From Leisingera sp. ANG-M1 (GTDB lineage Bacteria > Pseudomonadota > Alphaproteobacteria > Rhodobacterales > Rhodobacteraceae), in the NCBI RefSeq assembly GCF_000813745.1, contig NZ_JWLC01000024.1:39818-103817 (forward strand): DNA of 64,000 nucleotides, written 5' to 3'. The notes beneath the pieces were generated by a model that saw only the letters and a list, made by a program, of their open reading frames with translations, ran no database searches and was not told the origin of the DNA. Positions 8,592 to 17,611 of the stretch are shown here, in pieces. The position numbers and the translations under genes were made by a program. Position 1 is the first letter of the stretch; the number at the start of each line of letters is the position of its first letter.

Positions 8592-9493
8592 GTCCGGCCG
8601 CTGCCGGGCTGCGGCCCGGTCAGAACCTTCAGGATCGTCCGTCCTCTTCGCGTTTCAAAGAAACCAGGGCGGGCGATCAGCCAATAGCCTGCTTCAGAGA
8701 CAGCGGTGTCTTCCGACAGCCGCACGAGGCTTCCGCCGGCCAGCAGATCCTCGACCACGCCAAGCCAGGCCAGCGCAATACCGGCGCCGGACAGGGCCAT
8801 GTGCAAAGCCAGCCCGTGGTCGTTGACAGCAGTGCGCCCGGCCGGCAGGGCAAGGCCGGATTTGGTCTGGCGCAGCCAGTCGTCCCAGCCGATCCAGCGG
8901 TGTTCCGGGTCTTCCTGTTCAATCACCGGCAGATCTGCCGGGAATTCCCCCTGCGGTGCGCGCCGGACCCTTTCAGCCTGCGCAGGCGCAGCCACCGCGC
9001 AGACCTGTTCGCGAAACAGCAGCCGGGCGTCATGGCCGGGCCAATCGCCCTTGCCGAAAATGATCCGGCAATCAGCCTCCTCACGCAGCAAATCGGCATC
9101 TTTGACCAGCGTCACCACCCTCGCCGGAACCCCCAGGGCGGCAGACAGCTCCGGCAGCCGGGAGGACAGCCAGTAGGCGCCGATGCCCGGGTAGGTCGCG
9201 ATGGTCACCGGAGATGCCGAAGCCGTTTGCCGCAGCCTGTCGGATGTTCGGCGGATGGCATCGAAGGACTGCGACAGGGTATCAAACAATTCATTGGCTG
9301 CTGCCGTTGGCTCCAGGCGGCCGCGCTCCTTGGTGAACAGCGCTGTACCCAGATCCTCTTCCAGACGCTTGATCTGATAGCTGACGGCTGGCTGCTGCAC
9401 ATTCAGCGCCTTGGCGGCGGCGGTGTAGCTCCGGCGCGCAAATGCCTCTTCGAATGCGCGAAGGGCTTTCAGGGGCGGCAGGGTTTCTGTCAT
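8588..9493 (-). CDS. LysR-family regulator (GcvA-like) within the dmd block
   Basis: A 301-residue LysR protein: winged HTH at residues 4-62 ([33 protein letters not shown] class), LysR substrate domain after residue 90. The start at 9493 begins directly at the conserved [11 protein letters not shown]. It is divergent from dmdB, with the start codon embedded in an inverted repeat (9492-9506) and a second related repeat near dmdB, so it probably represses itself and controls dmdBA. The co-inducer could be DMSP, MMPA, acrylate or a CoA thioester; none is indicated by sequence. Its stop overlaps that of dmdD. Confidence 0.88.
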   Translation of the reverse strand: MTETLPPLKALRAFEEAFARRSYTAAAKALNVQQPAVSYQIKRLEEDLGTALFTKERGRLEPTAAANELFDTLSQSFDAIRRTSDRLRQTASASPVTIATYPGIGAYWLSSRLPELSAALGVPARVVTLVKDADLLREEADCRIIFGKGDWPGHDARLLFREQVCAVAAPAQAERVRRAPQGEFPADLPVIEQEDPEHRWIGWDDWLRQTKSGLALPAGRTAVNDHGLALHMALSGAGIALAWLGVVEDLLAGGSLVRLSEDTAVSEAGYWLIARPGFFETRRGRTILKVLTGPQPGSGRT

Positions 9494-9506
9494 TGAAAAT
9501 TTCAAT
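9492..9506. promoter_or_regulatory. Inverted repeat, candidate LysR operator (site 1) at the regulator start codon
   Basis: ATTGAAA-A-TTTCAAT, a perfect 7-base inverted repeat around one central base. It overlaps the LysR ATG, a classical autoregulatory position. Confidence 0.5.
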
Positions 9507-9553
9507 CCTAGCAGTGATTTTTTCCTTATACTCCAAAGCATAAAGGCGAACTA

Positions 9554-9564
9554 TTGAATTTCAA
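9554..9564. promoter_or_regulatory. Inverted repeat, candidate LysR operator (site 2) ahead of dmdB
   Basis: TTGAA-T-TTCAA, perfect, sharing the TTGAA/TTCAA core with the repeat at 9492-9506; centres are 60 bases apart. It lies 30 bases upstream of the dmdB start. Confidence 0.45.
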
Positions 9565-9594
9565 AAGCCGCGCATTCATCGAATGGGGAAGACC

Positions 9595-11214
9595 ATGCAA
9601 GAGCTCTATGCCCGCCTTGAAAAGACAGCCGCCAACTATGTGCCCTTGTCACCTGTGTCGTTCCTGAACCGGGCGGAAAGCCTGCACGGAAGCCGGACTG
9701 CGGTGATCTATGGCGGGCTGCGGCGCAGCTGGGCGGACGTCGCGGCCCGGGTGCGTCGCATAGCCAATGGCTTGGCGGCGCAGGGGATCGGCAAGGGCGA
9801 CACGGTTTCGGTGCTGTGCCCGAACATCCCGGAATTGTTTGAGCTTCATTTTGCACTGCCGCTGACCGGGGCTGTGATCAACACGCTGAACACCCGTCTG
9901 GAAACAGAGACAATTGCCTACATTCTGGATCATGCCGAAAGCAGGCTTGTGATCGCCGACCAGGAGCTGATCCCGCTGCTGGCCAATGCTTTTAAGCTGC
10001 TGGGGCGTTCGATCCCGGTCATCGAAATTGCCGACCCTGAGGCCGGATGCACGGAAACGCTTGGCGGCATGTCTTACGAAGACTTGCTGGAACAGGGCGC
10101 GGAGACGGCTGCGCATGGCCTGCCGGAAGATGAATGGGATGCCATTGCGCTGAACTACACATCGGGCACCTCCGGACGGCCCAAGGGCGTGGTCTATCAC
10201 CACCGCGGTGCTTATCTGATGGCGCTGGGGACGGTGGCGGCCTGGCAGCTGCCGCATTACCCGGTCTACTTCTCCGTCGTGCCGATGTTTCACTGCAACG
10301 GCTGGGGGCACCCCTGGGTGATGGCGATGCTGGGAGGCACCATGGTCTTCACCAGAACCCCGGCCGCGGACCGCATTCTGGACGCCATCCGCAGCAACGG
10401 CGTGACCCATTTCGGGGCGGCTCCGATTGTGCTGCAAATGCTGGCCGAGGCCGAAGCGGATGCGGCCTTCGATCCGGCAGTCAGGGTGCTGATGGCAGGC
10501 GCACCGCCGCCGCCGTCAGTTCTGGAAAAGACCCGCGCGATGGGGTTCGAGGTGACCCAGGTCTACGGGCTGACTGAGACCTACGGCCACATTTCTCAGT
10601 GCCTGTGGCAGGACAGCTGGGACGGGCTGAGCGCCGTTGAGCAGGCTGAACAGCAGGCGCAGCAGGGGATTGCCATGCCGATGGTCGAGGCAGTTGCGGT
10701 GATTGATGCCGGAACCGGCCAGCCGGTTGCCCGCGACGGTGCGGCCCAGGGCGAAATTGCGGTGCGCGGCAACACTGTGATGAAGGGCTACTACAAGGAC
10801 CCCGCCGCGACGGAGAAGGCCTTTGCCTACGGTTGGTTCTGGTCCGGCGACGGCGCAATTGTGAACCCGGATGGCTACATCCGGATCCGCGACCGGCTGA
10901 AGGATGTGATCATCTCGGGCGGCGAAAACATCTCCTCGGTCGAGGTGGAGGCGGTGCTCTACCGCCACCCGGCTGTTCAGGCTGCAGCCGTGGTTGCCAT
11001 GCCCGATGCGAAATGGGGCGAAAGCCCTTGCGCCTTTGTCGAGCTCCGCCCCGGTTCCGACGTCTCAGCTCAGGATATCATCCAGTTCTGCCGCGAACAT
11101 CTGGCCGGCTTCAAACGGCCCAAAGCCGTTGTTTTCACAGAACTTCCCAAAACCTCAACCGGCAAGATCCAGAAGTTTCAGCTTCGCGAAACCGCCAAAA
11201 CCATGAGCACCTGA
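9595..11214 (+). CDS. dmdB: 3-methylmercaptopropionate-CoA ligase (acyl-CoA synthetase)
   Basis: Activates MMPA with ATP and CoA to MMPA-CoA, second step of DMSP demethylation. The 539-residue ANL-superfamily enzyme has the P-loop-like YTSGTSGRPKGV motif, YGLTETYG, the SGD and RIRDRLKDVIISGGENIS hinge region, and the C-terminal PKTSTGKIQK with catalytic Lys524. I choose ATG 9595 over 9583 because GGGGAAG precedes it and because 539 residues matches the usual DmdB length. Its TGA abuts the ATG of dmdA (TGAATG), so the two are translationally coupled. By sequence alone it could be a general medium-chain acyl-CoA ligase; linkage to dmdA supports DmdB. Confidence 0.87.
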   Translation: MQELYARLEKTAANYVPLSPVSFLNRAESLHGSRTAVIYGGLRRSWADVAARVRRIANGLAAQGIGKGDTVSVLCPNIPELFELHFALPLTGAVINTLNTRLETETIAYILDHAESRLVIADQELIPLLANAFKLLGRSIPVIEIADPEAGCTETLGGMSYEDLLEQGAETAAHGLPEDEWDAIALNYTSGTSGRPKGVVYHHRGAYLMALGTVAAWQLPHYPVYFSVVPMFHCNGWGHPWVMAMLGGTMVFTRTPAADRILDAIRSNGVTHFGAAPIVLQMLAEAEADAAFDPAVRVLMAGAPPPPSVLEKTRAMGFEVTQVYGLTETYGHISQCLWQDSWDGLSAVEQAEQQAQQGIAMPMVEAVAVIDAGTGQPVARDGAAQGEIAVRGNTVMKGYYKDPAATEKAFAYGWFWSGDGAIVNPDGYIRIRDRLKDVIISGGENISSVEVEAVLYRHPAVQAAAVVAMPDAKWGESPCAFVELRPGSDVSAQDIIQFCREHLAGFKRPKAVVFTELPKTSTGKIQKFQLRETAKTMST

Positions 11215-12321
11215 ATGAGCCACATGATCTCCCATTCCCGCCGCTTGCGCGACACGCCCTTCACCCCCGGTGTCGAGGCCGCCGGCGTGAAAGGCTACAC
11301 TGTCTATAATCGTATGCTGCTGCCAACGGTGTTTGAGAGTGTCGAAGCCGACTACCACCATCTGAAGACCCATGTGCAGGTCTGGGATGTCGCTGTGGAA
11401 CGGCAGATTGAGCTGAACGGCCCTGATGCGTCGCGGCTGATGCAGATGCTGACCCCGCGCGACCTGTCGCGGATGCAGGATGACCAGTGCTACTATGTGC
11501 CGGTCACCGATCAGCGGGGCGGTATGCTCAACGATCCGGTGGCGGTCAAGCACAGCGATACGCGGTGGTGGATCTCTATCGCCGACAGCGATCTGCTGCT
11601 GTGGGTCAAGGGGCTGGCCATCGGTGCGGGGCTGAATGTCGAGGTGTTCGAGCCCGACGTGTCGCCGCTCGCGGTGCAAGGCCCCAAGGCAGAAGCGCTG
11701 ATGGAGCGGATGTTTGGCAGCGCGGTGCATGACATCCGCTTTTTCCGCCAGAAGCGGCTGCCGTTCGCAAGCACGTCCTTTGTGGTCGCGCGTTCGGGTT
11801 ATTCCAAGCAGGGCGGTTTCGAGATCTACGTCGAGGGAACCCGGCACGGCATGGCGCTGTGGGAGGCGCTGTTCAAAGCCGGGGAAGACCTAAACGTCCG
11901 CGCGGGCTGCCCGAATCTGATTGAGCGGATCGAGGGCGGGCTGCTGAGCTACGGCAATGATATGACGGCCGAGAACACCCCGCTGGAATGCGGGCTGGGC
12001 AAATTCTGCTGCCCTGCGGAAGGTATTGATTTTATTGGCCGTGATGCTTTGGCGGCTGAGCTGGCCAGCGGGCCGGCCCGGCAGATCCGGGCCATCTCGA
12101 TCCCAGGTGAACCGGTCATCCCACCACGCACTGCCTGGCTGCTGTTCAAAGACGGTCTGCGCGCAGGGCAGGTCACATCCGCCGCTTGGTCTCCGGATTT
12201 CGCAACCAATGTGGCCATCGGCATGGTGGAGGCGGGCCATTGGCAGGACGGCACCGAACTGACCGTGGAAACACCGCAGGGAGCGCGCCTGGCCCGGGTG
12301 CAGGAACGGTTCTGGGCGTAG
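11215..12321 (+). CDS. dmdA: Dimethylsulfoniopropionate demethylase (GcvT family)
   Basis: Transfers a methyl group from DMSP to tetrahydrofolate, giving methylmercaptopropionate: the committing step of the pathway. The 368-residue sequence follows DmdA closely throughout, with the signatures GVKxYTVYNxMLLP near residue 24, DYHHL, QVWDVAVERQ near 59, WWISIADSD, ARSGYSKQGG(F/Y)E(I/V)YVE near 183 and CPNLIERIE near 225, all of which separate DmdA from ordinary glycine-cleavage T proteins. The start codon follows the dmdB stop without a gap; an alternative Met lies three codons in. DmdA is diagnostic for DMSP use, and here all four dmd genes lie within 6.4 kb. Confidence 0.95.
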   Translation: MSHMISHSRRLRDTPFTPGVEAAGVKGYTVYNRMLLPTVFESVEADYHHLKTHVQVWDVAVERQIELNGPDASRLMQMLTPRDLSRMQDDQCYYVPVTDQRGGMLNDPVAVKHSDTRWWISIADSDLLLWVKGLAIGAGLNVEVFEPDVSPLAVQGPKAEALMERMFGSAVHDIRFFRQKRLPFASTSFVVARSGYSKQGGFEIYVEGTRHGMALWEALFKAGEDLNVRAGCPNLIERIEGGLLSYGNDMTAENTPLECGLGKFCCPAEGIDFIGRDALAAELASGPARQIRAISIPGEPVIPPRTAWLLFKDGLRAGQVTSAAWSPDFATNVAIGMVEAGHWQDGTELTVETPQGARLARVQERFWA

Positions 12322-12550
12322 GCCGGCACAACGACGGCCAGGCGGGGGAGGGAAGCCACTTAGACTGCGGTGTTCTGGCATGCGGGCGGAGAAGACGCGA
12401 GCGCAGCCGTGGCCTCTCCTGGCCGCAGCCGACCTACGGCCGGTTTGAATACTGCGCCCCGACGCCACTGCCGGCGACCGGGTGCATACTGAGGCCCGCT
12501 GCATTGCCATGTTCTGCCCTGGTGCCTGTTTCAACAGTTGATTTTTTCCC

Positions 12551-12583
12551 TTGACCTCAACCAACGTTGAGGCCCTAGCAATA
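12551..12583 (+). promoter_or_regulatory. SoxR-type promoter/operator ahead of the MFS exporter
   Basis: TTGACC (-35, 12551-12556) is separated by 19 bases from TAGCAA (-10-like, 12576-12581). Within the spacer lies the 18-base inverted repeat at 12555-12572 with arms CCTCAAC and GTTGAGG. The arms CCTCAA...TTGAGG, the 18-base length, the overlap with the -35 and the 19-base spacing are exactly the geometry known for SoxR (MerR-family) activation sites. No soxR gene lies in the window. Confidence 0.72.
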
Positions 12584-12608
12584 CTGCTGTCCGAACGAGG
12601 AAAGCAAA

Positions 12609-14063
12609 ATGACAGCAGCAGGCACCAATCCAGATGCAGACAGCTTTGTGCCGTGGAAAGAGTTTCTGACAAGCGCCCATGCGCCGCCACTTGCCCTGGT
12701 TTGTCTCGCGGTTTGGCTGCACGCAGCCGACTCGCTGATCGTTGCGACAATGCTCCCCTCCATCGTTTCCGAGGTTGGCGGGGCCGGTGTGGTGAGCTGG
12801 TCGGTGTCTCTCTACGAGATCGCTTCGGTTGTTGCTGGCGCTGCCAGCGCGTTGTTAACAGTGCGGCACGGGCTTCGGGCGCCGATGAGCCTTGCCGCGG
12901 CATTGTTCGGGTTTGGCTGCTTGCTAAGCGCGGCCAGCCCGAACATGGCTCTGATACTGGCAGGCCGGTGTTTGCAGGGGCTTGGCGGCGGCGGGCTGGT
13001 CTCCATGTCTTTTGTTGCCGTGGGGGTCATGTTTCCCCGGCGCTATACGGCGCGGGCTTTGGCGATGGTCTCGGCCTTTTGGGGCATTTCGGCATTTCTG
13101 GGCCCTCTGATCGGCGGTTTCTTTGTCGAATATGCGACATGGCGCTGGGGGTTCGGCTTCTTTGCGCTTCAAGCCTTCGGGCTTGCGGCCTGGATTGCGC
13201 TGCGGCCGGATTTGCCCGCTCCGCAGGGGCAGGGTGCGGGCAGCTTTCCTGTCAGGCGCTTGGCGCTGCTGTTTCTGGCGGTGCTGCTGGTTTCCACCGG
13301 CGGAATTGAAGTCGGAGCGCTGCAAACCCCGGTTCTTGTTGCGGCGGGGTTGCTTTGCCTGGCCGTTTTCCTGCAGCTGGATGGCCGTGCCGCAGCAGAC
13401 CGGCTGCTTCCAAACCGCCCGTTCAGCCTGCGCAATACCACCGGCGCCGCCTTTGTGATGATCCTGTCCTTGTCCATGGCCACTATTGCGCTGACTGCCT
13501 TCGGACCGCTTCTGGTCACCGCAATTCATGGTGTTTCTGCTCTGACCGCCGGCTTTCTTGCGGCCTGTTCTTCCATTGGGTGGACCATTGCGGCTGTTCT
13601 GGTCAGCGGGTCGCCCGAACGGCTGGACCGGCGGATGATCGGGGCCGGGATCACGCTGGTTGTCTTGAGCATTGCCGGATTTGTCTATGCAATTCCAAAC
13701 GGCCCGGTCTGGCTGATCGCGGTGTTCGCTGCAATGGATGGGGCTGGTTTCGGCATGGCGTGGACGTTCATCCTGCGGCGGACAACATCCCTTGCCGATC
13801 CGGCGGAGGTGCAGCGGATCTCAGCGGCGATGCCCACTGTTCAAAGGCTGGGCTACGCCCTGGGTGCCGCCTATACCGGTATTGCCGCAAACGCAGCCGG
13901 GTTTGTGTCCGCAGCTACGCCCGCCGCGGCCGCGGATGCCGGCAGGTGGATCTTCCTTTCCTGCCTGCCTTTCGGCCTGTTGGCCTTGGCGGCGATGATC
14001 GCTGTTGTGCGCAGCGGGCCGGATAGTCAGGGCATGCCTGCCGCAAGGGAGCCTTCCCGTTGA
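12609..14063 (+). CDS. MFS drug/multidrug exporter, DHA2-like
   Basis: A 484-residue inner-membrane protein with about 14 hydrophobic segments, typical of the EmrB/QacA type of proton-coupled exporters; residues LIVATMLPSIVSEVGG (first helices) and the motif-C-like WGISAFLGPLIGG near residue 160 fit. A good ribosome binding site (GAGGAAAG) precedes the ATG. The promoter carries a SoxR-type box, so redox-cycling compounds probably induce it. It follows dmdA by 287 bases but has its own promoter, so it is not part of the DMSP operon. The substrate is unknown. Confidence 0.85.
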   Translation: MTAAGTNPDADSFVPWKEFLTSAHAPPLALVCLAVWLHAADSLIVATMLPSIVSEVGGAGVVSWSVSLYEIASVVAGAASALLTVRHGLRAPMSLAAALFGFGCLLSAASPNMALILAGRCLQGLGGGGLVSMSFVAVGVMFPRRYTARALAMVSAFWGISAFLGPLIGGFFVEYATWRWGFGFFALQAFGLAAWIALRPDLPAPQGQGAGSFPVRRLALLFLAVLLVSTGGIEVGALQTPVLVAAGLLCLAVFLQLDGRAAADRLLPNRPFSLRNTTGAAFVMILSLSMATIALTAFGPLLVTAIHGVSALTAGFLAACSSIGWTIAAVLVSGSPERLDRRMIGAGITLVVLSIAGFVYAIPNGPVWLIAVFAAMDGAGFGMAWTFILRRTTSLADPAEVQRISAAMPTVQRLGYALGAAYTGIAANAAGFVSAATPAAAADAGRWIFLSCLPFGLLALAAMIAVVRSGPDSQGMPAAREPSR

Positions 14064-14132
14064 CAGGATGCTGGCTGCGCCCCATCCAAGAGCACAGCCT
14101 GTTTCGGTACTTCCCGGCTGGGTTGAAAGGTG

Positions 14133-15386
14133 TCAGCTCGTCAGCTCTTTCATGACTCCAAGAAACTTGGCGACCTCTCCGACGCTGTTGTAGTGGCACA
14201 TGGAGACACGCACGCAAGAATCCATGCCCAGCGGTGCCAGGATGTTGCCGGAGTAGTGATCCGCCTTGCGCAGATGGGTGCGGATCCCTTGTTCGTTCAA
14301 CCGCTTTACCACATCCACCGATGGAACCCCCTCCACGGTCAGCGAAACCAGCCCTTCTCTGGCCGGGTTATCGGCACCGCCCAGAATGGTGACGCCCTCC
14401 ATTTCCGCCAAGCCGGGCAGGTTGCCTGTACCGCGGATCATTGCATCGGTCAGGGCCTTTTCATGGGCATGGATGGCCTCGCCCGCAGCTACGAATTTCG
14501 CACGCCGGTCGGTGGCATCGCTGACTTCTCCGCCAAGCCATTCCAGGTAATCGGCCACATCCGAAAGCGTCGCATAGCTGCCGGTGTCGCGGGTGCCCAT
14601 TTCCCAGTTGTCCTCAGGCCCGTCGATCAGCGCGTTATGCGGCACATGGGTCAGCCGGTCGGAAATCCAGGCCAGGCCATAGCCATGGCGCGAGAACATC
14701 TTGTAGGGCGAGATCACATAGCCGTCGACGCCATAGGCCTCCAGGTCGATGCGCCCGTGGGCGGCATGCTGGATGCCGTCAACGATGATCAGGCAGCCCG
14801 GTGCCACCTCGCGGATGGCAGCGGCGCAGGCGGCAAGGTCCACGCCCATGCCAGTGACAGGCGAGGTATGGACGATGGTTGCCACCACGGTTTCCGGCGT
14901 AACGGCCTTGGCATAGGCATCGGCGGTGATAGTACCGCTGGCGTCGTCATGGTCGATCAGCACATGCTTTTGCCGCGCCACCCCAGCCCAGCGGGCACAG
15001 GCGGAGCGGGTTGACGGGTGCTCCAGCGTCGAACCCAGCACGGTGCCGCCCTCAGCCGAGCCGAGGCAGGCGTTCATGATCAGGCGGAACAACAGCTCGG
15101 TGCCGCTTTCGCCGGCAAAGAACTGGCCGCCCGGCGCGTTCATGAAGACGCGCATGTCGTCCTTGGCCTTGTTGATCACCCGCACCAGCTCGTGGCTGCC
15201 GGGGTTGTCGCGGCCTTGGTTGTCGGCGATGGCAGCGTATTGGGCCGAGGTCTCCACCACCGATTTCAGCGTCAGCGCGCCGCCGGCGTTTTCAAAGAAG
15301 ATGCGGCTGCCCTGCTGCGGGCAGCTGTCGACCTGGGCAAAGCGGTCTCTGATTTGCTCAAGGATTGTGTCGGTGATCTGGCTCAT
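14133..15386 (-). CDS. Class V aminotransferase-fold PLP enzyme (cysteine desulfurase-like)
   Basis: A 417-residue fold-type-I PLP enzyme of the aminotransferase class V / NifS / isopenicillin-N epimerase-like family. The PLP lysine is probably Lys229 in SPYKMFSRHGYG, with the preceding Asp203 in IVDGIQHAAHG contacting the cofactor nitrogen. It lacks the mobile-loop Cys motif I would expect in a true NifS/IscS desulfurase near the C-terminus (a Cys sits in MDSCVRVSMCHYN instead), so desulfurase activity is not assured; lyase or transaminase activity is equally possible. It is the last gene of the leftward D-amino-acid/TRAP group, separated from the racemase by 234 bases holding a repeat element, so it may be transcribed separately. 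Confidence 0.8.
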   Translation of the reverse strand: MSQITDTILEQIRDRFAQVDSCPQQGSRIFFENAGGALTLKSVVETSAQYAAIADNQGRDNPGSHELVRVINKAKDDMRVFMNAPGGQFFAGESGTELLFRLIMNACLGSAEGGTVLGSTLEHPSTRSACARWAGVARQKHVLIDHDDASGTITADAYAKAVTPETVVATIVHTSPVTGMGVDLAACAAAIREVAPGCLIIVDGIQHAAHGRIDLEAYGVDGYVISPYKMFSRHGYGLAWISDRLTHVPHNALIDGPEDNWEMGTRDTGSYATLSDVADYLEWLGGEVSDATDRRAKFVAAGEAIHAHEKALTDAMIRGTGNLPGLAEMEGVTILGGADNPAREGLVSLTVEGVPSVDVVKRLNEQGIRTHLRKADHYSGNILAPLGMDSCVRVSMCHYNSVGEVAKFLGVMKELTS

Positions 15387-15528
15387 GATGGTCCTATCGG
15401 GTGGAATTTGGTTTCCGCGCCAGATTAATGGCCAGCACCTCGCGCTACATGCAAAAGATTTGGGGGCTCAGAGCCGGAAATCTCTGTGGCAGCTGGCACT
15501 GCCCGGCAAGGCTTCTATAACGAGACGA

Positions 15529-15622
15529 ACCGCCCGGCCGCAGGCCGGGCAGCGCCCGACCCTCCCCACGGGAGGGCGCTTACGCACCCACCCAGGGTCG
15601 GACGCTGCCCTCAGCGTTTTTT
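15529..15622 (+). repeat. Structured palindromic repeat element, copy A
   Basis: About 94 bases. It folds as a three-part structure: CCCGGCC-GCA-GGCCGGG (15533-15549), an outer stem GGGCAGCGCCCGACCC against GGGTCGGACGCTGCCC with one wobble pair, and an inner CCCTCCC-CAC-GGGAGGG. It ends with CGCTG-CCCT-CAGCG plus six T. A related copy with compensating changes lies at 24062-24153 in the same orientation. It fills the gap between the class V PLP gene and the racemase gene. Confidence 0.7.
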
Positions 15623-16349
15623 AGGTTATGAAGCCAGAAAACGGCACACGCAGCGCAGCCCTATGCACCATCTCAGACAGGGTGATGATATCAAACACTG
15701 GCCGGTTCAGCTCCGCCTGCAGCGCATGCGCATAAGGCGGCAGGTCGGTGCACTCCAGCACGATCGGGCCGATCTCCGGATTGCGTTCAATCATGCCCTT
15801 GGCCGCGGCCAGCAGTTCCGCCTCAACCTTGGCCAGGTCCATCGCGGTGCGCTCATTGCGCAGGATCACGGTGGAGAATTCCTCCGCATCGTCCAATCCC
15901 TGCACCGCAATCGGCGTATGTTCCGCCCCGACACCCTTCAAGTGCGCTTCGGTCAGGCTGCCGGATGAGGCGGTGATCACCCCAACCGTGCGCCCGGTCA
16001 TCTGATGCGCCAGCGGCACCTGGATCAGCGAGGAGACAAACACCGGCACATTCACCGCCGCCGCGATCTCTTTCTGGAAAATCGCCAGGAACCCGCAAGA
16101 GCCGGTGATCGCCCGCACGCCCTTGGCCTCCAGCCGCTTGGCGGCATCGATCAGCCGGTCCTTCATCTCGCCTGTCGGATTGGCCAGCAGCTTTGGCACG
16201 GTGATCCCGTCCAGCATTTCATACAGCGTGGTAAACTGCAGGCTGGAGGGGTTCTTGATATGGCCGGGCGGCTTGGGGAAATAGCTCTCCAGCGCCAGCA
16301 CGCCGATGGAGACGCCGCAGATGTTCTGCCCGCCGGGGTGGATGGTCAT
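15621..16349 (-). CDS. Aspartate/glutamate (hydantoin) racemase superfamily protein
   Basis: A 242-residue protein with the two cysteines expected of cofactor-independent racemases: Cys85 in TGSCGFLA and Cys200 in VLECTDLPPYA. Such enzymes interconvert L and D forms of Asp, Glu, hydantoins or related acids by a two-base thiol mechanism. The start overlaps the stop of the DadA-like gene by four bases (ATGA), so they are co-transcribed. With a D-amino-acid-type oxidoreductase and a TRAP-TAXI importer in the same operon it likely prepares or salvages one stereoisomer of an imported amino acid. The substrate is not identifiable. Confidence 0.8.
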   Translation of the reverse strand: MTIHPGGQNICGVSIGVLALESYFPKPPGHIKNPSSLQFTTLYEMLDGITVPKLLANPTGEMKDRLIDAAKRLEAKGVRAITGSCGFLAIFQKEIAAAVNVPVFVSSLIQVPLAHQMTGRTVGVITASSGSLTEAHLKGVGAEHTPIAVQGLDDAEEFSTVILRNERTAMDLAKVEAELLAAAKGMIERNPEIGPIVLECTDLPPYAHALQAELNRPVFDIITLSEMVHRAALRVPFSGFIT

Positions 16350-17611
16350 GTCTTGATCCTTTCATACCGCCGCGCGCGGAACGGCGCGAGGTCTTCGTTC
16401 ATCGGGGTTTGGCTGACGATATCAGCCACCAGCCGCCCGGTTTTCGGCGCCATCATCAGGCCATAATGGCTGTGGCCAAAGGCGGCGATCAGGTCCGGGA
16501 AGCCCTCGACCTCGCCAATGCAGGGCAGGCTGTCGGGCAGGCTGGGGCGCTGGCCGGACCAGGTGTCTATGTCGGCTGCATTCAGATCAGGCAGCAGCGC
16601 CCTGGCCAGTTCGACCAGCCCGTCGAGGCGTTTCTGATTGAGCGGCTGGTCGAGGCCTGCAAACTCGGCGGTGCCCGCCACCCGCAAGCCTTCCTCCATT
16701 GAGGAGGCCACGAATTTCATGTCCATATCCATGATCGAGTTGTTGAGCGTAACACCCGGGTTCTTGAACGACACGTGATAGCCGCGCTCCGATTCCATCG
16801 GGATCCTGATGCCCAGCGGTTTCAGCAGTTCTCCGGACCAGACACCCATCGCCAGCACCAGCTTCGGCGTCCATTCCTGGCCCGCATCGGTGGTATAGGC
16901 CCAGCCGCCGCGCTCGGCGGGCAGGATGCCCCGCACAGTTTGGGCCAGGATCTCGCCGCCCATGGATTGGAACTTCTCTGCCAGAACCGTGCAGATGCGG
17001 CCCGGAGAGGTCGCCCGCGCCTGGCCTTTGATCAGGATCGCTGCCTGGAACTCCGGCGTCAGAGCGGGTTCCAGATCGCGCAATTCGCTGGCGCCAATCC
17101 GCTCCAACTCCGCCCCGCGCTCACGGCGCATCCGGTAGTCGGTGGAACTCAGATCCGCAGCCTCCGCATTGCGGAAGGCGTGGACGTAATAGCTGTCCTG
17201 CACCAAGTCCTCATGCCCAGTGCCGGCCAGATGCAGCCGGTACATCTCCACGCAGTTCCGGTTCAGCGTGTCCATTGCATCGGAGATCTGCTGGATCCGC
17301 CCTTCGCGCCCTTCGGACAGAAACCGCAGCCCCCAGGGTGCGACCTTGGGCAGATAGCCGGGCTTTACCGACACCGGCCCCAGCGGGTCCAGCAGCCAGC
17401 CCGGCACCTTCTTCCACAGTCCGGGCATCGATTGCGGCACCACCGACCACGGCGAGATAATGCCGGCATTGCCGTAGGATGTCGCCTGGCCCGGCGCATC
17501 GCGGTCAATCAGCCGGACACGCAGCCCCCGCTCGGCCAGGGAAAGGGCCGAGCAGATGCCGACGATCCCGGCCCCCAGGACCGTTACGTCTGGGGTGGCC
17601 AGGCCGCTCAT
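16346..17611 (-). CDS. FAD-dependent D-amino-acid dehydrogenase-like oxidoreductase (DadA type)
   Basis: A 421-residue DAO-family flavoprotein: dinucleotide-binding motif VLGAGIVGICSALSLAERG at residues 11-29, then QATSYGNAGIISPWS near 42, and a C-terminal FAD motif (PCIGEVEGFPDLIAAFGHSHYG) typical of DadA, which deaminates D-amino acids and feeds electrons to the quinone pool. Four-base overlaps on both sides with the TRAP permease and the racemase genes place it in the middle of one operon. It may act on D-Ala, D-Glu or another D- or N-substituted amino acid. Confidence 0.85.
   Translation of the reverse strand: MSGLATPDVTVLGAGIVGICSALSLAERGLRVRLIDRDAPGQATSYGNAGIISPWSVVPQSMPGLWKKVPGWLLDPLGPVSVKPGYLPKVAPWGLRFLSEGREGRIQQISDAMDTLNRNCVEMYRLHLAGTGHEDLVQDSYYVHAFRNAEAADLSSTDYRMRRERGAELERIGASELRDLEPALTPEFQAAILIKGQARATSPGRICTVLAEKFQSMGGEILAQTVRGILPAERGGWAYTTDAGQEWTPKLVLAMGVWSGELLKPLGIRIPMESERGYHVSFKNPGVTLNNSIMDMDMKFVASSMEEGLRVAGTAEFAGLDQPLNQKRLDGLVELARALLPDLNAADIDTWSGQRPSLPDSLPCIGEVEGFPDLIAAFGHSHYGLMMAPKTGRLVADIVSQTPMNEDLAPFRARRYERIKT

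Noticed and set aside
15617..15622. Six-T tract at the end of repeat copy A as a terminator for a rightward gene
   Set aside because: The hairpin and T tract are real, but no rightward gene ends there; both neighbours are transcribed leftward, so I describe it as part of the repeat.
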